From Candidatus Zhuqueibacterota bacterium (GTDB lineage Bacteria; Zhuqueibacterota; Zhuqueibacteria; Oceanimicrobiales; Oceanimicrobiaceae): a stretch of DNA of 61,966 nt. Location of the stretch: positions 1 to 61,966 of the forward strand of contig JAJDAF010000038.1 in assembly GCA_029261995.1 (NCBI GenBank), in the 5' to 3' direction. Under the pieces are notes generated by a model, which saw only the letters and a program-made list of their open reading frames with translations, searched no databases and was not told the DNA's origin. Shown in pieces: positions 27,604-37,775 of this stretch (its first letter is position 1; every line of letters starts with the position of its first letter). The translations under genes and the position numbers were made by a program.

Positions 27604-28965
27604 CTAGTTGGTCAGGACCACGTATTGCCATGGTCCAAATTCTACCCCTTGAAAGATCTTCGCAGAAGCCGGCGCCCCTGAAAAGACATCCTTGAGATCC
27701 TGATGCCACTCTCCGAGTTTCAAACTCATCATTTGACTCTTGCTGGTAAGATTGAGCACGACCATGAGCTTGTCATCTCCCTTCCATCGCCGAAAAGCAA
27801 AGACTTTGGGATTGGAGGTCACGAGCCGTTCGTACATTCCGTCGCTCATTCCGTTGCCAAGCGCAGCGTTTCTTTTCTTCAGCTTGAGGAGGGTTTCGTA
27901 GACCTGCGCCAATCTGTGTTCTTGCCAGATGATCGCGTCCTTTTCGAAGAAGGCCAATCGCTTGCTGAGACCAGCCTCCTGGCCGCTGTAGATTAACGGC
28001 ATCCCTGTAATCGTACAGGCCAGGACCGCGAACGTTTCAGCGCCTTCGCCAAGCCTTTCGATGACTGTTCCCTTCCAACTGTTTTCATCGTGGTTGCTGG
28101 TGAACTGCATTCGATAAGCCGCCGCCGGATACGCCGCTCGCTCAACTTGCAGCAATGAATCGATTGCATCAACCTGCCGCTTGCCTGAGGCGATGTCTGT
28201 CATCAAATGGTGCAGATTCCAGGCGTAAGTCATGTCAAAAGCGTCCTGATGAAACTCGGGCCCTTCTGCCTCGGCCAGCATGAACACCGGCTTGACATTA
28301 TCAAGCGCAACCCGCACTTGCCGCCAGAATTCCAGAGGCACCATACCGGCCACATCGCAGCGAAAGCCATCAATTCCCACCTCACGCACCCAATAGGACA
28401 TCGCATCTATCTGGTAGTCCCACAGGCCGCGCTGGTCGTAATTCAAATCAATCACATCCGTCCAGTCAGGGACGGGAGGGATGAAATTGCCATCCCCGTC
28501 TTTCGTGTACCACTCCGGATGGCTTTGGATCAACGGATTGTCCCAACTCGTGTGATTTGCTACCCAGTCGATAATGACATGCATATCAAGCTCGTGAATC
28601 TCTGCCACGAGAGATTTGAACTCCTGCATCGTTCCAAGATTTGGGTCAAGAGCGAGATAATCCTGGACCGAATAGTAACTCCCAAGACTGCCCTTGCGAT
28701 TCTTTTCACCAACGGGATGAATCGGCATAAACCAGAGAATGTCTACCCCCATGGCCTTCAGCCGGGGCAGGTGTTCCCGAAAACCGGTCAGGGTACCTTC
28801 TTCACTGTATTGTCGCAAATTGACTTCGTAGATGCTCGCGTTGTGGCTCCAGTCAGGCGGGCGTGCGGCAACGGTTTCCGTGGTCTGGCAGCCAACGAGC
28901 CAACCCAACGCGACAACGGGACAAGCTAGCCCCGAAATAATGATTTTGAAGAAACGATTTGTCAT
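27604..28965 (-). CDS. GH13 alpha-amylase family lipoprotein
   Basis: About 453 aa. Lipoprotein signal with lipobox LVGC (Cys26); start at the ATG at 28965, with AAGGAG about 13 nt upstream, rather than the in-frame TTG at 28998. GH13 barrel complete: 'IYEVNLRQYS', 'IIDWVANHT', 'GFRCDVAGM' (Asp204), 'LAEAEG' (Glu232), 'TSNHDENSW' (Asp293), then a short C-terminal beta domain ending VVLTN. No CBM. This compact layout is that of small alpha-amylases or maltodextrin hydrolases. It is membrane-anchored, either facing the periplasm or exposed at the surface, so it would trim oligosaccharides. Confidence 0.9.
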   Translation of the reverse strand: MTNRFFKIIISGLACPVVALGWLVGCQTTETVAARPPDWSHNASIYEVNLRQYSEEGTLTGFREHLPRLKAMGVDILWFMPIHPVGEKNRKGSLGSYYSVQDYLALDPNLGTMQEFKSLVAEIHELDMHVIIDWVANHTSWDNPLIQSHPEWYTKDGDGNFIPPVPDWTDVIDLNYDQRGLWDYQIDAMSYWVREVGIDGFRCDVAGMVPLEFWRQVRVALDNVKPVFMLAEAEGPEFHQDAFDMTYAWNLHHLMTDIASGKRQVDAIDSLLQVERAAYPAAAYRMQFTSNHDENSWKGTVIERLGEGAETFAVLACTITGMPLIYSGQEAGLSKRLAFFEKDAIIWQEHRLAQVYETLLKLKKRNAALGNGMSDGMYERLVTSNPKVFAFRRWKGDDKLMVVLNLTSKSQMMSLKLGEWHQDLKDVFSGAPASAKIFQGVEFGPWQYVVLTN

Positions 28966-29010
28966 ACTTTTTTCTCGGCTCCTTCCTTCATGTCTCAAGC
29001 GTTAAGATTG

Positions 29011-31470
29011 TTAGAATACACTTCCAGTTGTGATGGTCAAAGTCTGGTTTTCTCCCTCGTCGGGGAAATGCACGTGAAGCAACTGGAGTTTGTCATCCCA
29101 AAAATAACCTTCTGTTTCGTGGCCTGGCTGGATTGCAGGCAATTTCTGATCGCCGAGCTTGATGCCCTCCGGCGCACGCCGCAAGCCGTGAAAACGCCCG
29201 ACCACCGTGCGGTCCGGAGGCGAATAATGGTCGCGGCTTCTGGATTTTGTCAAGACAAGTTGCGAATCAGAAAATGTCTGCTCAAAGCGTGTCAGCCTGT
29301 ATTCTCCTTTTTGGTAGCCAAAGGTCTCACCGTCATCTTCATACAGGTCGTAGTACCTGGATTCGCCCCGTGCAAAGACATCAAGAGTCAGCGTTGTGAG
29401 CGGCTTTTCTTCGACGTATTGCTGCGCCTGCCTTGATGGTAAGATTCCGCCTGCCCGCAAGAATACCGGCAGCCTGTCGAGCGGCACATCGAGGTTCAAG
29501 GCCCGGCCGCCACGGTAGATTGTGCCGGTATCTATCTGCAACCATTCTCCAGCTGGCAGATAGACTTTCTTCAACCGTTGCCCGACTTGAGTCACTGGGG
29601 CGACAAGCAAATCGCGGCCAACAAAGAACTGCTCTGAGTAGGCGCTGTCATAAACTTCCGGGTCACTCTGCTCATGCCAAAACATCGGCCGCATCACTGG
29701 AGCACCGGTTTGATGTGCCTCCCAGAGCAAGCTGTAGAGATGTGGCAAGAACTCGTAGCGCTTTCGGATGAACTTCCGCGAGATGTCCTCCGTCTCTTCT
29801 CCGAACGACCAGGGCTCCTGGTCCCTGCTGCCGTAATGAGTGTGGGTTCTAAAAAATGGCGTGAAAACCGCGGACTGCAGCCAGCGTGAATACAATTCCG
29901 GAGACGGCTCACCGCTGAATCCACCGACGTCAGGTCCGACAAAAGGCAAGCCAGACAATCCCATGCCGAGCAGCATGCGGATGCCCATAGCAAGGTGCTG
30001 CTCCGTGGCCTGGTTGTCACCCGTCCAAACCGTCGTGAACCGCTGCTCTCCAGCAAACCCAGCCCGCGTGATAACAAACGGCCGCGTGTCAGGGCGCAAC
30101 TTCACGAGTTCGTCATAACACGCTTTGGCCATCAGGAAGGCGTAGAGGTTATGGAATTTCTTCTGGGAGGCGACTAAACCGTCACCGGCGAACAGCACCT
30201 CTTCCGGAAAAGCACTTCCCCAGACGGCCGGCTCGTTCATGTCATTCCAAAACCCGCTGATGCCAGTTTCAACGAGACCGGAAAACTGCTGGCCCCACCA
30301 CTCCCGGGTTTCCGGCCTGCTGAAATCCGGAAAATAGGATTCTCCCGGCCAGACTTCGCCGCTGTAAACCTGGCCGTCGGGATATTTCACAAAATGGTCG
30401 CCGGCCAGGCCTTGCTTTGCCACCGTGTACTCGGGATCCGCTTTCACGCCCGGATCGATAATCACGACGACCCGGAAGCCCAGGTCGCGGAGTTGCTTCA
30501 CCAATGTTGCGGGCTTGGGAAATCGCTCCGGATCCCAAGTGAAGACGCGATAGCCATCCATGTAGTGGATGTCGAGATAGATGACGTCCGCAGGAATATC
30601 CTTTTCCCGGAAGGTCTCAGCAATGCGCAACACTTCTGTGTCGGGGTAATAGCTCCAGCGACATTGCTGGTATCCGAGCGACCATTTCGGAGGCATGGGC
30701 GTTCGACCGGTGAGCGCCGTGTACGACTCGACGACGCGGCTCACCTGCGGCCCATAAATGAAAAAATAATCGAGATTTCCGGCCTCGGCACTGAACGAGT
30801 AGTACCTCAGGTTACCGGCCCCCAGATTAAACTTGGAACGGTAGCTGTTGTTGAAAAAAATACCATATGCCTTGAAATCTCTCATGCCCACGAAAAATGG
30901 AATGGACTGATAGACGGGATCGCTGTTGTCATCATGGCGAGGGTCATCTGTGTTCCACATGACCCACTCCCTGCCTCGTTTGTCCAGAGGGCCGGTTTTC
31001 TCACCAAGCCCGAAAAATTTCTCGTCTTCAGCGAGAGCCTTCCAGTTTCGGATTTCTTTGCCATCCCAGCCGATGCCCATTCCGGCATCGTCCTCGCACA
31101 GAACCTCACCAGCTTTGTTCCGCACAGTCAGCCGGCAAGGATTCTTGCTGATCGTCAAGTCCAGCTCGTCTGACTTGACGAGCAATGCCTGGTCGGACTC
31201 TTCGACGGAGATCTTGACCTGTGGCCATTCGGTCTTCGTAAGCGCGTAGGTCAGCGGAGGCTCCTGGTGCTGCGGCCTGAGCAGAAACGCCCGGAACATG
31301 TTCGGCTGCAAGAATGAAATATTCAACTGAAAGCCATCCTCGCAGTAAAGCCTGAGATTGCTGCCCTCATGTTGATACTTTTCAACGTTGCCAAGAAATG
31401 AATACTGTGCTGAAACCGGAACACTCATAAGCGTCGTCAAAATCAGGGTGAAATGAGTAAAGAGATGCAT
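29011..31470 (-). CDS. GH31 alpha-glucosidase
   Basis: 819 aa. Signal peptide 1-21 (VSAQY), so exported to the periplasm or beyond. Domains: N-terminal beta sandwich (~25-240), catalytic barrel (~255-600) and two C-terminal beta domains. Catalytic marks: 'GFWNDMNEPAVW' with nucleophile Asp410, 'VWTGDNQAT' with acid/base Asp485, 'GPDVGGFSGEPSPELYSRW', 'LGYQQCRWSYY', all typical of exo-acting alpha-glucosidases. It would release glucose from the non-reducing ends of malto- or isomalto-oligosaccharides. It lies 45 nt upstream of the GH13 lipoprotein gene and 12 nt after the preceding GH13 gene. Confidence 0.92.
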   Translation of the reverse strand: MHLFTHFTLILTTLMSVPVSAQYSFLGNVEKYQHEGSNLRLYCEDGFQLNISFLQPNMFRAFLLRPQHQEPPLTYALTKTEWPQVKISVEESDQALLVKSDELDLTISKNPCRLTVRNKAGEVLCEDDAGMGIGWDGKEIRNWKALAEDEKFFGLGEKTGPLDKRGREWVMWNTDDPRHDDNSDPVYQSIPFFVGMRDFKAYGIFFNNSYRSKFNLGAGNLRYYSFSAEAGNLDYFFIYGPQVSRVVESYTALTGRTPMPPKWSLGYQQCRWSYYPDTEVLRIAETFREKDIPADVIYLDIHYMDGYRVFTWDPERFPKPATLVKQLRDLGFRVVVIIDPGVKADPEYTVAKQGLAGDHFVKYPDGQVYSGEVWPGESYFPDFSRPETREWWGQQFSGLVETGISGFWNDMNEPAVWGSAFPEEVLFAGDGLVASQKKFHNLYAFLMAKACYDELVKLRPDTRPFVITRAGFAGEQRFTTVWTGDNQATEQHLAMGIRMLLGMGLSGLPFVGPDVGGFSGEPSPELYSRWLQSAVFTPFFRTHTHYGSRDQEPWSFGEETEDISRKFIRKRYEFLPHLYSLLWEAHQTGAPVMRPMFWHEQSDPEVYDSAYSEQFFVGRDLLVAPVTQVGQRLKKVYLPAGEWLQIDTGTIYRGGRALNLDVPLDRLPVFLRAGGILPSRQAQQYVEEKPLTTLTLDVFARGESRYYDLYEDDGETFGYQKGEYRLTRFEQTFSDSQLVLTKSRSRDHYSPPDRTVVGRFHGLRRAPEGIKLGDQKLPAIQPGHETEGYFWDDKLQLLHVHFPDEGENQTLTITTGSVF

Positions 31471-31482
31471 TTGAATTTGCTC

Positions 31483-33912
31483 TTAGCGCGATGAGTCAAG
31501 CCGCCAGACCGACCCGGCAGTCCCCGGCAAAACCATGCTGATCCTGTTGTCCTTTACGGTGACCAAATCTTCCGACAGCAGATTTTTTGCGACTTCTACT
31601 TCGTACCGGGGCGGCAACTCAAACTTAATCTGGCGGGCCGAGTCATCTTTGTTCAGCACCACCAGAATGCGTTCATTCATATCGGACCGCAAATATACGA
31701 AGCAATGCGGATCCGCGTACAGCGTCTGGAAGTCGCCGTAGCGCAAAGCTGAGTGCTGGTTTCTGACGCTAACCAGCTTGGTGACGTCCTGCAGCATGGC
31801 TCGCTCGAGAGCGCTCAGGCTACCGCCAAAGCGCATCATACGACGATTGTCAGGGTCGGCTGCGCCAGTGAGGCCGAACTCATCGCCATAAAAAAGCACT
31901 GGCACTCCCGGAATCGTCAGCATGTAGGTCAAGTAAAGCTTCGCCTTCTCGTAGCTGCTGGCCTGGTTGACCTGCGGCGGAGAATTCCAGCCCATTTCCT
32001 TCGAATCGCTGCTGTTTTGGGGGATGTCGCCATCTGCGTAGGCCATGAAACGAGTCTTGTCATGACTGTCCATGACATTTCCCATCAGATGGTCCACGCC
32101 GAACACTGCGAGGGTTTTCTCAAGTTCCCGCGCAAGAATTTGGAAATCGGACTCGGGATTCAGGAAAGTGTAAATCGCTGTATCATACAAATTGAAATTG
32201 AATTGTGCATCCAACTGACCGCTGTTGACATAAGAACCAATGAGATCATAGCTACCGAAGGTCTCCCCGATCTGGTAAACCTTTCTGCCGCGTTGCGCCT
32301 CGATTTTTGTTTTGATTTCCCGGGTCAACGTCCGCCAGAATCTGTTAGGGATGTGCTTGACAGCATCGTGGCGAAAGCCATCGGCGCCGGTTTCACGTAG
32401 CCACCAGACGGCATTGTCACTCACTGCCTCCACCGCTGCAAGGGAACCTTCGAAATCAAATGACGGCATGAAGGTATCGAACCATGTCGTCAATCGAAAC
32501 TCATCGAACCGGCGGATATTCTTTGTGCCGTCCGGCAGATCCACATCCCCAAACCATGAGCGGTGGTCACGAAAGAAAGAGTGTTGCTCATGTACGTGAT
32601 TGGCGATGAAATCAAGTAGGATCTTGATGTCATGCGCATGCGCCGTTTCCACGAGTTTCCGCAACAGGCCAAGGTCACCAAAGTGCTCTTCTACTCTCTC
32701 GTGATGAACTGGCCAATAGCCGTGATAGCCGGAATAATATCTGCGCGGCGCCGGCCACTCCTTCTCCGCCCGATTTGTGTTTTCATTCACCGGCGAGAGC
32801 CATAGTGTGTTGACTCCAAGAGAATCAAAATAGCCGGTTTCGAGCTTGTCAATGATTCCCTGGAAATCGCCACCGCGGTAGTTCACTCTGGCATCCAGAG
32901 AATCATGTATGATGAGGTCGTTGTTTGCAGGATCGCCATCACTGAACCGGTCAATCATGAGCGAATAAATTGTCGCATCACGCCAAGTAGAGAACCCCGG
33001 CGCGGCTCCTGCCGGCAGGCCATCGAAAAGTCTGACCGTTTGCATATTACTCGCCTGACCGTTTTTCGTGACCACCACGCGCACCAACGATCGGCTACCC
33101 ATCTCACCGTCGTTGACAACCACAGCTATTTCATCATTGGCACCGAGTACGACGTTCGAGGCCTCCGCTCTGCGGTTGCCTAGCAACGCAATAACGTCCT
33201 CCGCCCCGATCTTCTCAGCGCTCGTCGGGTGCTCGTAGTGGAATCTTAGTTTCGTCTGGCCAGCCTCGCGTTCAAAACCGAGAATATGCAGGTAGGCCGT
33301 CTCGGTATGACGCGGCGGAATCTGGATAACTGAATTGTAGCCGCCAAAACCGTTATCGACCCTGGTTGGATTCTCAGAATCGGGTGTCTCCAGTTCGTCG
33401 AGGACAAACTGGTAGAGGTATTGCCCGGGGTCCAGCGGCAGTTCCAATTCGAACAGGCCATCACCGTCGTTGTCATGCATTGGCAAACTGGAGCGATTCC
33501 AGTCGTTGAAAGTGCCCATGAGATTCATGCGGTTTTCTGGTCTGGCTGGCGGCCGAAACTTGAAGGTATGTCTCTGCTTAATTCGAGACATGATTGGCAA
33601 TTCAAGCGTCTCCTGATTCAGTACAAAGCTCACAGTGGTGAAGCCTTCGAAGCCCTTTCGCGGCGTCAAAACGAGCAGGTGGTCTTCAGCCAGATATTCG
33701 ACGAGAATATCGTCATGCTCGCGGAACATCAACTCGTAGCTGGACGAGAAAAAGAGATCGCTGACCAGCAATGTGTCTGGCTTTCCTGCCTCCAGAGAAA
33801 TCGTCGCAATGGGCTCTTGCGGGATATCCTGTGCGATGGCTGTGCCGACCCATGGCAGAAACAGGAAGGCCAGAACCACGAAGGCCACGGGAATTGTGTT
33901 TGGCAGTCGCAT
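31483..33912 (-). CDS. Secreted GH13 alpha-amylase / cyclomaltodextrinase-like enzyme
   Basis: About 809 aa. The ATG at 33912 is one base after the TGA of the symporter gene and begins a signal peptide (MRLPNT...GTAIAQ). Residues ~30-110 are a beta domain, ~115-205 a CBM48-like domain ('NLMGTFNDWNRSSLPMHDND'), ~310-780 the GH13 barrel with 'DFIANHVH', 'GADGFRHDAVKHIP' (Asp516), 'IGETFGSY' (Glu550) and 'DSHDKTRF', then a small C-terminal domain. The Leu/Trp-rich 'YSGYHGYWPVHH' loop is common in starch-degrading enzymes of this clan. No lipobox and no type IX tail: probably periplasmic. Confidence 0.9.
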   Translation of the reverse strand: MRLPNTIPVAFVVLAFLFLPWVGTAIAQDIPQEPIATISLEAGKPDTLLVSDLFFSSSYELMFREHDDILVEYLAEDHLLVLTPRKGFEGFTTVSFVLNQETLELPIMSRIKQRHTFKFRPPARPENRMNLMGTFNDWNRSSLPMHDNDGDGLFELELPLDPGQYLYQFVLDELETPDSENPTRVDNGFGGYNSVIQIPPRHTETAYLHILGFEREAGQTKLRFHYEHPTSAEKIGAEDVIALLGNRRAEASNVVLGANDEIAVVVNDGEMGSRSLVRVVVTKNGQASNMQTVRLFDGLPAGAAPGFSTWRDATIYSLMIDRFSDGDPANNDLIIHDSLDARVNYRGGDFQGIIDKLETGYFDSLGVNTLWLSPVNENTNRAEKEWPAPRRYYSGYHGYWPVHHERVEEHFGDLGLLRKLVETAHAHDIKILLDFIANHVHEQHSFFRDHRSWFGDVDLPDGTKNIRRFDEFRLTTWFDTFMPSFDFEGSLAAVEAVSDNAVWWLRETGADGFRHDAVKHIPNRFWRTLTREIKTKIEAQRGRKVYQIGETFGSYDLIGSYVNSGQLDAQFNFNLYDTAIYTFLNPESDFQILARELEKTLAVFGVDHLMGNVMDSHDKTRFMAYADGDIPQNSSDSKEMGWNSPPQVNQASSYEKAKLYLTYMLTIPGVPVLFYGDEFGLTGAADPDNRRMMRFGGSLSALERAMLQDVTKLVSVRNQHSALRYGDFQTLYADPHCFVYLRSDMNERILVVLNKDDSARQIKFELPPRYEVEVAKNLLSEDLVTVKDNRISMVLPGTAGSVWRLDSSR

Positions 33913-33913
33913 G

Positions 33914-35725
33914 TCAGTCAACCTTGACTTCCGAAGACAGATGCCGGAACCAACTGAAATACAGACCCGTGGAAAGAGCCACAAGGATAAGCAACAGCCA
34001 GCCAAACTGGTCCCAGCTTCTCATAATGAGCGCCATGCCCGTCAAGAACAGAATCACCTGCCAGGGAACCGCAAAGAAAGTCGCCAACTTGTCGCGGCGG
34101 TTCTCGCGATCGATCTGCGCAATTGTGTCTGCTCCCAACTTAGCCTTGATGGGCCCCCAAAACCCAAATGGACGTGTCTTTTTGTAGAATTCCAACAACA
34201 CTTTTTCGTCTGTCGGTTTGGTGAGATAGGTTCCCACGACCATGCCAATCAGGGAAGCAATTGTCACAAAAACAAAAGAATAGTACTCCGGAATGTCCGG
34301 CGCCACCAATCTCTGAATGACCGCCGAGACGACTCCAACGGCCATTCCGCTGGCAAAACCATAGCCATTCATGCGCCACCAATACCAGCGCGCCAGAGTT
34401 GGCAGCAGCAAGCCGGCCCCAAGACTGGAAGTGATCCAGCCCCAAATCTCATTGATGTTCCGGATAAGCAGCATGAACGCGAGACCCAGAACCACGAGCA
34501 CAACCGAAGAAACGCGGCTGTGCAGCATCAACTGTCGCTCGCTGGCGCCAGGATTGATGAAGGTTTGATAGATGTCTTTCACCCAATAGGCTGCGCCAGC
34601 GTTGACCGTGGAGTCAAAGGTTGACATGGCGGCAGCCATGAGCCCCGCAACCAACAGGCCCTTGATTCCTATCGGAACGAGCTTGTCAATGACAACAGGC
34701 AGCACTCTTTCCGGATCCTGAATGACGCCCTGTTGTGTACCGAGAACCACGCCCATCATGGCGATCGCCATGATGAATGGCCAGCGAAACGCCAGCAAAG
34801 TCGTCCAGAACAGGGACAGCAAGCCGGATTCGCGGTCGCTACGCGAAGCAAAAAATCGCTGAATCATATACTGACTGGTGCCGCCACTGCCCTCCAGGAT
34901 GACCTTGAGCAGATAAAACAGAATGGCGACACCGAACAGATTGTAAATCGAGTAAGCAGATTCGGGTGAGAAATTCATTTCCCATGGCGGCGTCAGGCTG
35001 GTCCACGCCTCTCTCGTGGTTTCGATCGCCTGGAAACCTCCGTCCCTCAGGGGCACGGAAACCATAAAAGTCTCCGGCAGGGTAAACTGAGTGAAGGCCA
35101 TGACGCAGATGTAAATGATAGTACCGAAGATCAGGAATCCCTGAAAAACATCGGTCCAGACAACGCCATATAAACCGCTGGCCACAGTGTAAATCATAGC
35201 CAAGACAATCATCAGAGTCGCTGCCCAGAACTGCGACGACAGCCCCATGAAAGCCGGAATGCCGAGGAACTCGCCGACGAATTTGCCTGAACCAATCGCG
35301 AAGTAGGTGATCATGGCAATGGTCATAATGATGATAGAACCGGCCGCGATGATGCGGGCAGCATCGCCATCTTTGCCCGTTCCGAAGCGGAAATGCATCC
35401 ATTCGGCTTGAGTCATTACCTTGGCTCGCCGATTCCATTTGCCTTGAAAAATCATCAGAAACGCCATAATCAGAGTGACACCGCCGCGAATCTCGATGAA
35501 GAAACCCGAGGCGCCAAGCGCAAAGATGAAGGCCGTGTTTATCATGGTTCCGCTGACATCGAAGTTCGACGCCATTCCCGAGGCGCCAAGCACCCACCAT
35601 GGAAGTTTGCGGTTGCCGAGAAAAAAGGAATCTATGCCTTGCGACGCACGACGTTGCATGAGCAAGCCCACAAGCACCATGGCCGAGATGTAAATGATGA
35701 CAATTGAATAGTCAAGAACTGACAT
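33914..35725 (-). CDS. Sodium/solute symporter (SSS family)
   Basis: About 603 aa inner-membrane transporter with 13-14 hydrophobic helices of the SSS/SGLT family, using Na+ to drive uptake of a sugar or other solute. Start at the ATG at 35725, preceded by AGGAGAG; an upstream in-frame start would overlap the amylase gene. Seen: 'QGIDSFFLGNRKLPWW', 'GASGMASNFDVSGTMI', 'GGTSQYMIQRF', 'AAAMSTFDSTVNAGAAYWVKD'. It stands between two GH13 genes with 14 nt and 1 nt spacers, so it is strictly co-expressed with them; glucose, maltose or short maltodextrin is the inferred substrate. Polysaccharide loci of Bacteroidetes more often use an MFS permease in this position. Confidence 0.9.
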   Translation of the reverse strand: MSVLDYSIVIIYISAMVLVGLLMQRRASQGIDSFFLGNRKLPWWVLGASGMASNFDVSGTMINTAFIFALGASGFFIEIRGGVTLIMAFLMIFQGKWNRRAKVMTQAEWMHFRFGTGKDGDAARIIAAGSIIIMTIAMITYFAIGSGKFVGEFLGIPAFMGLSSQFWAATLMIVLAMIYTVASGLYGVVWTDVFQGFLIFGTIIYICVMAFTQFTLPETFMVSVPLRDGGFQAIETTREAWTSLTPPWEMNFSPESAYSIYNLFGVAILFYLLKVILEGSGGTSQYMIQRFFASRSDRESGLLSLFWTTLLAFRWPFIMAIAMMGVVLGTQQGVIQDPERVLPVVIDKLVPIGIKGLLVAGLMAAAMSTFDSTVNAGAAYWVKDIYQTFINPGASERQLMLHSRVSSVVLVVLGLAFMLLIRNINEIWGWITSSLGAGLLLPTLARWYWWRMNGYGFASGMAVGVVSAVIQRLVAPDIPEYYSFVFVTIASLIGMVVGTYLTKPTDEKVLLEFYKKTRPFGFWGPIKAKLGADTIAQIDRENRRDKLATFFAVPWQVILFLTGMALIMRSWDQFGWLLLILVALSTGLYFSWFRHLSSEVKVD

Positions 35726-35739
35726 TTGGCTCTCTCCTG

Positions 35740-37614
35740 TTAGTTCGCCAGTTGCAAAATCATCGCCGACTTCTTTTCCAGCTTCAAATTGATTTGTCCT
35801 GCTTCGACCTGAAAATCGCTGTCGGTCAGCGCGTCTCGAACCCGACTGGCATCGGGCCAAGTGACCGGCACGGTCATTTCACGCGCTTCATCGCCGTTGT
35901 TTAAGACCACCAGAACCCGGTCATCGTCGGTCGAACGAGAAAAAGCGTAAACGCCAAGCTCATCATCCACGAACACGGTAGCGACATTCCCGGCTCGAAT
36001 CGCCGGACTTTGTTTGCGAATGCGAATCAGCTTTTTGAAATGGTCGAAAATGTCCTTTCGAAAGGAAACCGGGTCGCGCCGGGCTTGATTCGGCAGGACG
36101 CTGGTGTAGGTTTCATCGTCGTAAACCATGTCGGGCCAAACCATGGGCTTGCGGTCATCGGGGTCGTCCGCGCCCCACATGCCGGCCTCATCGCCATAAA
36201 ACAACATGGGTGCGCCGATGTAGGCAAACTGGAACGTCGTGATCAGCTTGAAAACCTGCCAGTCTGCATCGCTCGGCGCCGTCGGGTCATAGTCCGGGTG
36301 GTTGCGGGGGCTATTATCGCGGTCGTAATTTCGGTCCGGATTCTTGATGCGACTGGACAAGCGGTCTGTGTCGTGGCCGGCGACCAGATTCATCAACAGG
36401 AAGCTGGTGTCTCCAGGATAAAGTTGCCAGATGCGTTTCAACTCATTGTCAAACTCGGAGACGGAAATGCTGCTATCTTGATCAACAAAAAAATCGACCA
36501 CGGTTTTCGCGAAAAGGTAATTCATGACATTGTCGAAACGGCCATCCTTAATCCACTCTGAAGCATCATCCCAGAGTTCGCCAACGGTTATGGCGGCCGG
36601 ATTGATGGTTTTAACCAGGCGGCTCCACTCATGCCAGAATGGCGCTGCAACTTCGTTGGCGACATCCAGGCGCCAGCCATCGACGCCATCGGACGGGTCG
36701 CCATCGCCGTCAGGGTCCATCCAGCGCCGCGTGATATCAAAAACGTAGTCACGAACCGGCGAGACCAGGCCATTTTCATCCTCTTTGAACTCAGGCAAGC
36801 CCTTGTAGCCCCACCAGCCATTGTAGTCGAATTCATTTGTATTGGGCGTTGCGGGGTCGTCCCAGGCTGTGACATCAAACCAGTCGCGGTAGTCAGAATC
36901 CTGCTGTTTTTCTTGAATGTCCTGAAACGCCCAGAATTCAACACCGCTATGATTGAAGACGCCATCGATAACGATCCGAATTCCGCGCTTGTGCGCTTGT
37001 TCGATCAAGTCCAGAAATACGCTGTCGGCGCTGGTCCAGGACCAGGTTTCAGGATCTTGTGTTTCCGAGACAAGCGCATCCCGGTCGCCTTCAGGATCAG
37101 GCCCGAAATTGTTGTCAATATGATGATAGGTGCTGGCGTCATATTTGTGCAGGGAATGTGCTTCGAAAATCGGGTTGAAGTAGATGACGTCGATACCGAG
37201 CTGCTTCAGGTAGTCTAGCTTGTCCACAACTCCAATCAAATCGCCGCCATAGCGCCGATCGAAAACAACATCATAGAAACCGCCGCCACGCGCTTTTTCC
37301 CACGGCTGAAATTGGTACCAGTCAGAAGTCCACGGGCTGACTTGCCACTCGCTCTCAGGATTGTTGAAGACCTCCGCGGTCACAGGATCGTTGCCTGAGT
37401 CGCCGTTGTGAAATCTCCCGGGAAATATTTGATACCAGACAGCTCCCTTCGCCCAATCGAGCGGCTCTTGCTGCTGCGGGCTGCAGGCGACAAGGCAAGA
37501 CAGCAATATGAGACAGCTCCATCCTCCGGATGCCATGGCACGTCTCCCGGGAAGCGATGTGAAAATCGTGCCTGGTGTCCGAAACAATTCTTTGAAACGT
37601 TGCGTTGTTTGCAC
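35740..37614 (-). CDS. GH13 lipoprotein (neopullulanase / alpha-amylase-like)
   Basis: 624 aa. It starts with GTG at 37614, with AGGAG 8 nt upstream; an ATG at 37536 is an alternative with GGGAG, but only the longer form keeps the basic residues before the hydrophobic core. Lipobox LVAC (Cys44). GH13 motifs: 'WYQIFPGRFHNGD', 'IDGVFNHSG', 'VDGWRLDVANEV' (Asp317), 'ITVGELWDD' (Glu346), 'LVAGHDTDR'; a C-terminal beta domain follows. The N-terminal region and Asp-rich loops resemble cyclomaltodextrinase/neopullulanase-like enzymes. First gene of the hydrolase-symporter operon, after a 161 nt gap from the PPIase gene. Confidence 0.9.
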   Translation of the reverse strand: MQTTQRFKELFRTPGTIFTSLPGRRAMASGGWSCLILLSCLVACSPQQQEPLDWAKGAVWYQIFPGRFHNGDSGNDPVTAEVFNNPESEWQVSPWTSDWYQFQPWEKARGGGFYDVVFDRRYGGDLIGVVDKLDYLKQLGIDVIYFNPIFEAHSLHKYDASTYHHIDNNFGPDPEGDRDALVSETQDPETWSWTSADSVFLDLIEQAHKRGIRIVIDGVFNHSGVEFWAFQDIQEKQQDSDYRDWFDVTAWDDPATPNTNEFDYNGWWGYKGLPEFKEDENGLVSPVRDYVFDITRRWMDPDGDGDPSDGVDGWRLDVANEVAAPFWHEWSRLVKTINPAAITVGELWDDASEWIKDGRFDNVMNYLFAKTVVDFFVDQDSSISVSEFDNELKRIWQLYPGDTSFLLMNLVAGHDTDRLSSRIKNPDRNYDRDNSPRNHPDYDPTAPSDADWQVFKLITTFQFAYIGAPMLFYGDEAGMWGADDPDDRKPMVWPDMVYDDETYTSVLPNQARRDPVSFRKDIFDHFKKLIRIRKQSPAIRAGNVATVFVDDELGVYAFSRSTDDDRVLVVLNNGDEAREMTVPVTWPDASRVRDALTDSDFQVEAGQINLKLEKKSAMILQLAN

Positions 37615-37775
37615 TTTTCAATCTCCTGTATGCAGCCGGGTACTCAGGACAGCGAGCTGTGTTTGCTCTGCTGTGTAGTCAGTGTCTTTTGAACATCCGT
37701 TGTTCGCTCTTGAACTTTTCAACCCAGTCGTCGCAAAATCTAGCCCATCGATCTGGTTCTCCGGCTACTGGAATC

